Part shown: positions 1 to 5,292 of the stretch, in pieces
Layout: the number at the start of each line of letters is the position of its first letter
Position numbering within the stretch: position 1 is the first letter of the stretch
NCBI RefSeq assembly: GCF_006658505.1
Contig: NZ_VFUZ01000003.1
Location: 310,001-374,000 of the forward strand
Origin: Mesorhizobium sp. B2-4-15
GTDB lineage: Bacteria > Pseudomonadota > Alphaproteobacteria > Rhizobiales > Rhizobiaceae
Length of the DNA: 64,000 nt
Direction of reading: 5' to 3'
Program-made: the position numbers and the translations under genes
Notes under the pieces: generated by a model
Databases searched by the model: none
What the model saw: only the letters and a program-made list of their open reading frames with translations
Told to the model about the DNA's origin: nothing

Positions 1-215
1 TAGAACAGCCGGCCAAGCACGCCGAACAGGCCACGCCGGCTTCTGCCGCGTCCGCCGCGCGACGATTTCGCTTTCGACGATTTGCGTTTTGCGGAGGCTT
101 TGCGGTTGCTCGGCACGACGCGGTCCTCCTCGCTCACCGAAAGACCGGCCGAGGACCGCGTCTGTGGCGGTCCCTCGAAGCTGGGTTCGATGCGGCTGTC
201 TCTGCGGTTCGCCAT
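1..215 (-). CDS. Penicillin-binding protein 1A family, N-terminal fragment (runs off window)
   Basis: The minus strand opens with ATG at 213-215 and stays open to the window edge (71 codons). The visible part is the cytoplasmic N-terminus: it starts MANRRDSRIEPSFE and becomes a very basic Arg/Ser/Lys/Gly-rich stretch just before the edge, ending RRGLFGVLGRLF, where a membrane anchor would begin. Disordered basic tails of this type precede the transmembrane helix in rhizobial class A penicillin-binding proteins (transglycosylase plus transpeptidase for peptidoglycan synthesis). The catalytic domains lie outside the window, so the family call rests on resemblance of the tail only; another single-pass envelope protein is possible. 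Confidence 0.5.
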   Translation of the reverse strand, partial: MANRRDSRIEPSFEGPPQTRSSAGLSVSEEDRVVPSNRKASAKRKSSKAKSSRGGRGRSRRGLFGVLGRLF

Positions 216-554
216 GCGCTGCGCTGTCTGTTCCCGGTGCCTATGGCGCTTCGGTTGAAGAGTAGATGCGGCGATTTAAGGGCGGGTTAAGTCGGAAAAA
301 TTCAAAGCGATTGATAATCAAATGCTTGGCAGCCTGTCCATTTCCGGGATTGCGGATCAGGCGCCGGCAGGCGGTCGCGTCCGACGAGAGAGACCGATCA
401 GAACCATTGGTCGGAACGCCAGTATCCGGCAGCGGACAAGCCTTTGATGCGCAGTCACGCCATGGTCTCCGTCAGGGCGCGATCGCAGATACGGCGTCGC
501 ATTCGACCGCGCCCCAATTCATTCCTCCCCAGATGATCACCTGGTGGATATGCG
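216..554. other. Gene-free stretch
   Basis: About 340 bases between two minus-strand genes. It should hold the promoter of the leftward gene. An open frame on the plus strand covers much of it, but it has low-complexity, frame-shadow composition and no good ribosome binding site, so it is not called. No hairpin or repeat stood out. Confidence 0.4.
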
Positions 555-938
555 TCAACCAATCGCCGCACGGACAGAAAGCGCGGCCCTGGACGATTGC
601 ATCACCTCGCCGACATGGCAGTAGCAGACGATCTCATGCAGTTGGTGATCGGTCAGCTCGAAGAAGCGCTTGGCTTCGCCATAACTGTCGTCCTTCAGAC
701 CCTCGTCTTTCAAAATGGGGTCCGTAAAGGCAACCGATATCGGCGAGCCATCGCCTCGCATGACATTGCGCTCGGGCGGTGCACGGTATTCGGTTCCGGC
801 AAGCGCCGTGAGCAGCCGGCTGGGCGCACGTTCGAGAAGTTCGGCCCAACGTACGAGACGCTGGGTTCGGCTCATTACCGGCTGTGTGATACTAATTTCG
901 GCCACTGCATGCAGTTGGTCCAGTGTTTGGTGCTTCAT
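555..938 (-). CDS. Conserved hypothetical protein, 127 aa
   Basis: Soluble protein without signal peptide or membrane segment. The ATG at 936-938 is preceded by a strong ribosome binding site (AGGAGG, about 5 bases upstream), which fixes the start. The sequence has a regular amphipathic N-terminus (MKHQTLDQLHAVAEI), a central MRCDG-like segment (VMRGDGSPISVAF) and an acidic/aromatic C-terminal part with a CYCHVGE motif. From memory, proteins with the same opening and the same 'SPISVAF-DP' and 'YGEAKRFFEL' blocks occur in Mesorhizobium and relatives; none has a known function. The two cysteines plus histidine in CYCHVGE could bind a metal, but that is speculation. Confidence 0.7.
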   Translation of the reverse strand: MKHQTLDQLHAVAEISITQPVMSRTQRLVRWAELLERAPSRLLTALAGTEYRAPPERNVMRGDGSPISVAFTDPILKDEGLKDDSYGEAKRFFELTDHQLHEIVCYCHVGEVMQSSRAALSVRAAIG

Positions 939-1052
939 GGCAACCTCCTGTTCGTTAGGTTGGCTGGCCCCAAACGCCCTATGCCGGCATCATAGCGCCG
1001 AAGCTTCGATCCGTCATTCTAATTCCATCTCCGGTCGGTCTCTCTTTCGGCA

Positions 1053-1431
1053 TTACGCCGGTGCGATGGCGCTGCCTTGCCGGCGATTTTCAGCGCCATC
1101 GAATATCGAGAGCACCGAGAAGAAAGCCAGCGTCCGCTCTTCGCGTGTGATCGCCATCACGCTGTTCGACCGGTCGATGTCGAGGCCTTTCGGGCCGCCC
1201 TCCTCGGGATTGGCCCTGCCACGCAGGAAGGTCTCCTCGTCGAGCACGGGACCCCGGGGAGAAGCGCAGGTCCTCGGTGCGGCCGATCGCCAAAAGCGCC
1301 GCCCGCGCCCCTTGGCTGGCTTTGAAGTCGATCCCGGCGATCATTCGCGACCCGCCCAAGAGATCGAACGATGGAAAGGGTCCAGAACTGTGCTGCTGCC
1401 CCGGCCCATTGGCGACTGCTTGCCCCCGCAT
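1053..1431 (-). pseudogene. Frameshifted remnant of a hypothetical (possibly beta-propeller) gene
   Basis: Two protein-like segments lie in different minus-strand frames. The upstream segment reads GGSRMIAGIDFKASQGARAA...TEDLRFSPG and the downstream one LDEETFLRGRANPEEGGPKGLDID...LAFFSVLSIFDG. Each looks like real coding sequence, yet they join only through a frame change near 1240, and the total is far shorter than a complete protein. The N-terminal part resembles, from memory, rhizobial proteins with repeated strands of the type IGRTEDLRFSPDG, as in beta-propellers. The most likely reading is a decayed gene with internal deletion. A sequencing error would explain the frame change but not the short length. 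Confidence 0.4.
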
Positions 1432-1502
1432 TGATGGTGCTGACTAAGCCGATGGCACCCTCGACGGTCAAGCGCGATGCAGGCATTGCTAGGTTTCAAC
1501 GG

Positions 1503-1830
1503 CTAGAGACCCGCTGCCTTCGCCAGATAGGGCGCCAGTGCCAGCGCGTAGGTCGCCGTCATGTGGTGGTAGTCGCGCCAGACAATGATGTTGCCTACGA
1601 CCGCGGCGCAGGTTTGCTTGCCGCATAAAGCATCGTTCATGTCGACGACCCGGACATCCGGCAATGGCCGGCGGCGAGCGCAAAAACGTTGCTGGCCTCC
1701 ACTTCGCTTCGCACCGTCACGCATTTGTTGGGGTTGTCGTCGGCCAGGCAATCGCCGGGATCGAACCTGACGAAGGGCGTGTTGCGTCTATCGGTCAAGG
1801 CTGCCCGCCATCTGGAAATCAAACGACAAG
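1503..1830 (-). pseudogene. C-terminal remnant of an acyltransferase/SGNH-hydrolase protein
   Basis: The last 30 codons (CGKQTCAAVVGNIIVWRDYH, then HMTATYALALAPYL) match the C-terminal end of O-antigen/exopolysaccharide acyltransferases of the OafA type fused to an SGNH domain, where the DxxH motif (here DYHH) supplies the catalytic Asp/His. Just upstream, a further piece of the same domain (RRNTPFVRFDPGDCLADDN...CHRMSG) is in another frame, so at least one frameshift lies near 1640. The large N-terminal membrane domain is missing. This is a dead 3' fragment. Confidence 0.55.
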
Positions 1831-1847
1831 AGGGTCCGATCGCAGGC

Positions 1848-1994
1848 TCAGTTCTGCTGGATCGAAATGCCCTTGTCGTCGATCTTGAGTTCGACGCCTT
1901 TGGGCCTGGTCTGCTCGCGGTAGACGTAGACGCCGAGCGCGATGACCACGACGGCGAGCGCGCCAATGATGAGGTAGAGCGTATTCTGTTTCAT
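1848..1994 (-). CDS. Small single-pass membrane protein, 48 aa
   Basis: Short protein starting MKQNTLYLII, with one hydrophobic helix at residues 6-21 and a basic then acidic tail (YREQTRPKGVELKIDDKGISIQQN). The ATG at 1992-1994 is chosen because it gives a membrane anchor starting at residue 6; a longer in-frame start would run back through an intergenic repeat. Small proteins with this 'helix plus KGVELKIDDKGISIQ' tail are, from memory, found in Mesorhizobium and related genera, with no known function. Likely an inner-membrane protein with the tail in the periplasm or cytoplasm. Confidence 0.6.
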   Translation of the reverse strand: MKQNTLYLIIGALAVVVIALGVYVYREQTRPKGVELKIDDKGISIQQN

Positions 1995-2005
1995 GGCGTG
2001 CCCCC

Positions 2006-2060
2006 AGAGCAATTCCAGGAAAAGTGCGAAGCGGTTTTCCGTCCGGGATTGCGTAAAAAC
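2006..2060. repeat. Rhizobial intergenic repeat, GAAAAGTG/GCGGTTTTC type
   Basis: Contains AATTCCAGGAAAAGTG followed by GAAGCGGTTTTCCGTCC and GGGATTGCG. The two halves are imperfect inverted copies and could fold. Related copies in this window are at 8374-8422, 19902-19954 and 40774-40816. Confidence 0.55.
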
Positions 2061-2118
2061 CGTAAAAAACAAAGAGTTAGAGCGGTTCAACGAGTTCTAT
2101 CAAACGCTGAACCCGCTC
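2061..2118 (-). terminator. Probable intrinsic terminator of the 2134-2388 gene
   Basis: Arms GAGCGGTTCA (2080-2089) and TGAACCCGCTC (2108-2118) can pair. On the minus strand the hairpin is followed by a T-rich stretch including six T (about 2065-2070). It lies 16 bases beyond the stop codon of the minus-strand gene. Confidence 0.45.
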
Positions 2119-2133
2119 CAGTTGTCTCGAGCC

Positions 2134-2388
2134 TTAGGCTCGCTTGAGGACCCTGACCAGCACCAAAAGGATGATCGCGCCGATCATGGCATGGATGATA
2201 GAGGCGATGATGCCGCCGCCTATGGAGAAACCGATCAGCGGGAACAGCCAGCCGGCGATGAATGCGCCGACGATGCCGACGATGATGTTGCCGATCAGGC
2301 CGAAGCCGAAACCCGACACGATGAGGCCAGCGAGCCAGCCGGCGATGGCACCAATGATGATGAAGACGAGAAGGCTTTCGACCCCCAT
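2134..2388 (-). CDS. GlsB/YeaQ/YmgE family membrane protein (transglycosylase-associated)
   Basis: 84-residue, almost wholly hydrophobic protein with three predicted helices (about residues 4-24, 28-50, 56-80) and the glycine-rich pattern GAIAGWLAG...GNIIVGIVGAFIAGWL typical of this family. Members are small inner-membrane proteins induced by stress in many bacteria; their biochemical role is not settled. The start has a good ribosome binding site (GGAGGAAATCGCT before ATG). It seems monocistronic, with a hairpin directly after its stop codon. Confidence 0.85.
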   Translation of the reverse strand: MGVESLLVFIIIGAIAGWLAGLIVSGFGFGLIGNIIVGIVGAFIAGWLFPLIGFSIGGGIIASIIHAMIGAIILLVLVRVLKRA

Positions 2389-2498
2389 AGCGATTTCCTC
2401 CGAGCAAGAGAGCGAGCGCGGAGCGGAAGGCTCCGAATCGGCCCCGATATCAACGACTTCAGGCTATTCGAAAGCAGCTGGCCTCGCCAGCGGTACGC

Positions 2499-2702
2499 TC
2501 ACTGGTCGTCATCGTCGCCGGCAGCAGGCCGCCAGCTGGTCGGTTCGACCTTCTTTTGCGTGTGGCTGTCGGTATAGACCCACCAGCCGTCGTCGCGGTA
2601 CTGCGCGATGGATTCGTTGATTACGCCGTCGCTGTCCTTCCAGGTGACGGTGACCTTGGAACCGTCGGTCGGTGCGGTCGATATCGGCTTACGGTCGGTC
2701 AT
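2499..2702 (-). CDS. Small hypothetical protein, 67 aa
   Basis: Starts MTDRKPISTAPTDGSKVTVTW; the ATG at 2700-2702 is preceded by GGGG and gives a compact soluble protein. The pattern 'PISTAPxDGxxV' with following Trp residues (CW-type positions in DGWWVY and TSWRP) resembles the small DUF551-like domain seen in phage and bacterial proteins, but the match is by eye only. The C-terminus is strongly acidic (AGDDDDQ). A longer in-frame start exists upstream (about 2753) but lacks support. Confidence 0.6.
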   Translation of the reverse strand: MTDRKPISTAPTDGSKVTVTWKDSDGVINESIAQYRDDGWWVYTDSHTQKKVEPTSWRPAAGDDDDQ

Positions 2703-2786
2703 GTCATCCCCTTTTCCAGCCGGCAGAACGCCACGGCCGGCATCTGGTTCCAAACCGCCGTCGGGCGCGGATCGTCGCCGGGGCCC

Positions 2787-3407
2787 TCAGCTATGGGCGA
2801 AAATATCCTCCTCGCCCCAGCCCATCAGGTCAAGCTTGGCGCGTGTCGGCAGGAAGCGGAAGCAGGCATCGGCCTCCTTTGTGCGCCCCTCGCGCGCCAG
2901 CCTTCCGGCCAGCACCTCACGCAACCGATGCAGGTAGAGCACGTCGGAAGCGGCATATTCGAGCTGTTCGGGCGACAGCGTTTCGGCCGCCCAGTCGGAC
3001 GATTGCTGCGCCTTGGACAGGCCGACGCCGAGAAGCTCGAAGCAGATGTCCTTCAGCCCGTGCCGGTCGGTATAGGTGCGGGTCAGCCGCGAGGCGATCT
3101 TGGTGCAGAACACAGGCTCGGGCATCACCCCGAACGCATTGTAGAGCACGGCCAGGTCGAAGCGCCCGTAGTGGAACAGCTTGGTGATGTTGCGGCTCCT
3201 CAGCAGGCTGACGAGGTTCGGCGCCTTCTTCTGGCCCGGTGCGATCTGGATGACGTCGGCGGTGCCGTCGCCCGGCGATATCTGCACCACGCAGAGCCGG
3301 TCGCGATGCGGGTTCAGCCCCAGCGTCTCGGTATCGATGGCCACCGCCCCGACATTGTAATGCGAAAGGTCGGGCAGGTCATTTTTGTGGAAACGGATAT
3401 CGGCCAT
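2787..3407 (-). CDS. rnd: Ribonuclease D-like 3'-5' exonuclease
   Basis: 206-residue DEDDy-superfamily exonuclease. Exo I is IDTETLGL (Asp and Glu metal ligands, residues 24-31), Exo II is the FHYGRFDLAVL segment (Asp ligand), and Exo III is the YAASDVLYL segment (Tyr and Asp). The protein ends soon after Exo III, so it lacks the HRDC domain of E. coli RNase D (about 375 residues); this short form is common in Rhizobiales. Expected role: trimming of tRNA or other structured RNA 3' ends in the cytoplasm. ATG at 3405-3407 follows GGAGAAGACA. Neighbouring genes do not suggest an operon. Confidence 0.85.
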   Translation of the reverse strand: MADIRFHKNDLPDLSHYNVGAVAIDTETLGLNPHRDRLCVVQISPGDGTADVIQIAPGQKKAPNLVSLLRSRNITKLFHYGRFDLAVLYNAFGVMPEPVFCTKIASRLTRTYTDRHGLKDICFELLGVGLSKAQQSSDWAAETLSPEQLEYAASDVLYLHRLREVLAGRLAREGRTKEADACFRFLPTRAKLDLMGWGEEDIFAHS

Positions 3408-3486
3408 TGTCTTCTCCGGTCGCGGCGTTACCCGTCCTTGCCGCGATCCGGTGAAAAATCAACAAGAAAACTTGCTTTTCCGCGGC

Positions 3487-4872
3487 TCAGCGCGTCAGCG
3501 CGTCGAGAATGCGCGCCCAGGAACGCTGGCCCTTGTGGAAAGAACTGAGTTCGTATTTCTCGTTGGGCGAATGGATGCGGTCGTCGTCGAGGCCGAAGCC
3601 GACCAGCAGCGATTCCATGCCGAGATAGGTCTGGAAGTCGCCCACCACGGGGATCGAGCCGCCGCTGCCGGTCGTCACCGCCGGCTTCGGCCATTCATCC
3701 GACAGCGCGGTCTTGGCCTTCGCCAGGAACGGCGAGTCGTAGGAAAGCTGGATTGCCGGCGAACCGCCATGGGCGTGGAATTCGACCGAACAGTCGGCCG
3801 GAATGCGCTCCTTGACGAATTGCTGGAAGGTGGCGCGGATCTTCTTGGGATCCTGCTTGTGGACGAGGCGGAAGGACACTTTCGCCGATGCTTCCGCCGC
3901 GATCACGGTCTTGAATCCCTTGCCGGTATAGCCACCGATGATGCCGTTGAATTCGGCAGTCGGCCGCGCCCAGGTCAGTTCCAGCACCGAACGTCCCTTT
4001 TCGCCCGATGGGATAGACAGGCCGACAGGCCCAAGGAAGGTCTCGGCCGTCTCGCCGAGCGTCTCCCATGATTTCAGCACCTGCGTCGGTGTCTCCTCGA
4101 CGCCGTCGTAGAAACCCGGAATGGTGATGTGGCCGTCCTTGTCGTGGATGTCGGCCAGCACCTTGGCCAGGATGCGGATCGGGTTGGCCGCGGCCCCGCC
4201 ATAGAGGCCCGAATGCAGGTCGCGGTCGGCGGCCTTGACCGTGATCTCCTCACCAACCAGCCCGCGCAGCCCAACGCAGATCGATGGCGTTTCGCGGTCC
4301 CACATACTGGTATCGCAGACCAGCGCGAAATCGGCCTTGAGTTCCTCGGCATTGGCTTCGAGGAAAGGCTTCAGCGAAGGTGAACCGGATTCCTCCTCAC
4401 CCTCGAAGAGAATAGTGACGCGGCACGGCAAATTGCCGTGCACCTGCTTCCAGGCGCGGCACGCCTCGACAAAGGTCATCAATTGGCCCTTGTCATCGGC
4501 CGAGCCACGCCCGGTGATCACCTTGTGGTCGGGTCCGACCTCCTTGACATCAGGCGCGAATGGATCGTTTTCCCACAGTTCGATCGGGTCGACCGGCTGC
4601 ACATCGTAGTGGCCGTAGAACAGCACATGCGGCGCGCCGGCAGGCCCGTCATGATGCGCAACCACCATCGGATGGCCGGGCGTGTCGCGCACGCTGGCGT
4701 CGAAGCCGATCAGCTTAAGCTCCGCCACCAGCCAGTCCGCCGCCTTGCGGCAGTCGGCGGCATAGGCCGGATCGGTGGAGATCGACTTGATCCTGAGCAG
4801 GCCGAACAGCCGTTCCAGGCTCTGGTCGAGATTTTGGTCGAGACGGTCGAGTACGGAGGAAACTGCGGACAT
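3487..4872 (-). CDS. M20 family metallopeptidase / dipeptidase
   Basis: 461-residue protein of the ArgE/DapE/ACY1/CPG2 family. Zinc-site motifs are in order: GHYDVQP (His and catalytic Asp), GRGSADDKGQ (bridging Asp), FEGEEESGSPS (catalytic Glu and Glu ligand), then the dimerisation domain and a C-terminal His segment (SPNEKYELSSF). Length and motifs fit the carnosinase-like/CPG2 dipeptidases that cleave dipeptides or N-acyl amino acids in the cytoplasm. The start MSAVSSVLDRLDQNLD at 4870-4872 matches the family N-terminus; a longer open frame upstream runs through the hairpin region and is not used. Substrate cannot be told from sequence. Confidence 0.85.
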   Translation of the reverse strand: MSAVSSVLDRLDQNLDQSLERLFGLLRIKSISTDPAYAADCRKAADWLVAELKLIGFDASVRDTPGHPMVVAHHDGPAGAPHVLFYGHYDVQPVDPIELWENDPFAPDVKEVGPDHKVITGRGSADDKGQLMTFVEACRAWKQVHGNLPCRVTILFEGEEESGSPSLKPFLEANAEELKADFALVCDTSMWDRETPSICVGLRGLVGEEITVKAADRDLHSGLYGGAAANPIRILAKVLADIHDKDGHITIPGFYDGVEETPTQVLKSWETLGETAETFLGPVGLSIPSGEKGRSVLELTWARPTAEFNGIIGGYTGKGFKTVIAAEASAKVSFRLVHKQDPKKIRATFQQFVKERIPADCSVEFHAHGGSPAIQLSYDSPFLAKAKTALSDEWPKPAVTTGSGGSIPVVGDFQTYLGMESLLVGFGLDDDRIHSPNEKYELSSFHKGQRSWARILDALTR

Positions 4873-4972
4873 TTGCGAAGCCTTTCGATTCAGTGCCGGA
4901 ACCGTAAAGGCAGAGCGGCGAAACGAAAAGCCGGGACGATTGGACCAAGACCCGATACGGTCGCCGCAAGGC

Positions 4973-5011
4973 AAAAAAATGCCGCCGTGGTGGAGGGGGA
5001 ACCACGGCGGC
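4973..5011 (-). terminator. Intrinsic terminator (minus strand)
   Basis: Perfect 10-bp stem GCCGCCGTGG/CCACGGCGGC (4981-4990 with 5002-5011), followed on the minus strand by A then seven T (4973-4979). On the plus strand only CTTTT follows. It can serve only a transcript that starts between here and polA, since no gene lies there. Confidence 0.75.
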
Positions 5012-5110
5012 CTTTTACTCGAAACGATGCGGCAGCCCGGAGAGGGGGATAGGCTGCCGCAGTTGCCCGGGATAGGCGGGGGACGGGCCTTGCTCCGGAC
5101 TTCGGCGAAA
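4973..5110 (-). ncRNA. Candidate small RNA with three C-rich hairpin loops (AbcR/alpha-r15-like?)
   Basis: On the minus strand three hairpins follow each other: GCCCG/CGGGC (5084-5088 with 5065-5069), GCGGCAGCC/GGCTGCCGC (5052-5060 with 5029-5037) and a 10-bp terminator stem (5002-5011 with 4981-4990). Each loop shows a run of five C; the second and third carry CCCCCTC, able to pair with Shine-Dalgarno sequences. A run of seven T ends the last one. No coding frame fits. Position next to polA recalls the tandem AbcR/alpha-r15 sRNAs of Sinorhizobium, which I remember as lying beside polA. The 5' end is a guess; no clear sigma-70 promoter was seen. Confidence 0.45.
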
Positions 5111-5162
5111 ACTGCCGATGGCATGTATTTGGGTCTGTGAACGTGGCGATTCAAGGGCACCA

Positions 5163-5182
5163 ACGTTACACTTTTGTAACGT
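5163..5182. promoter_or_regulatory. Inverted repeat ACGTTACA-N4-TGTAACGT
   Basis: Perfect 8-bp arms (5163-5170 and 5175-5182) with a 4-base spacer, between the candidate small RNA and polA. The symmetry is that of a protein-binding site. The regulator is unknown. Confidence 0.4.
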
Positions 5183-5292
5183 GCTCGTGAGCGGCCCGGT
5201 ATAACCCCGATCTGTCAGGGTATTGACGGAACCGATCCCTGGCGATGTCTTTGGCATGGACCAAGCCATCGCGCCGCGCTATCCCTGCCGGC

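Noticed and set aside
266..727. Plus-strand frame in the first gap
   Set aside because: No ribosome binding site, Arg/Ser/Pro-rich shadow composition and overlap with the better supported 555-938 gene.
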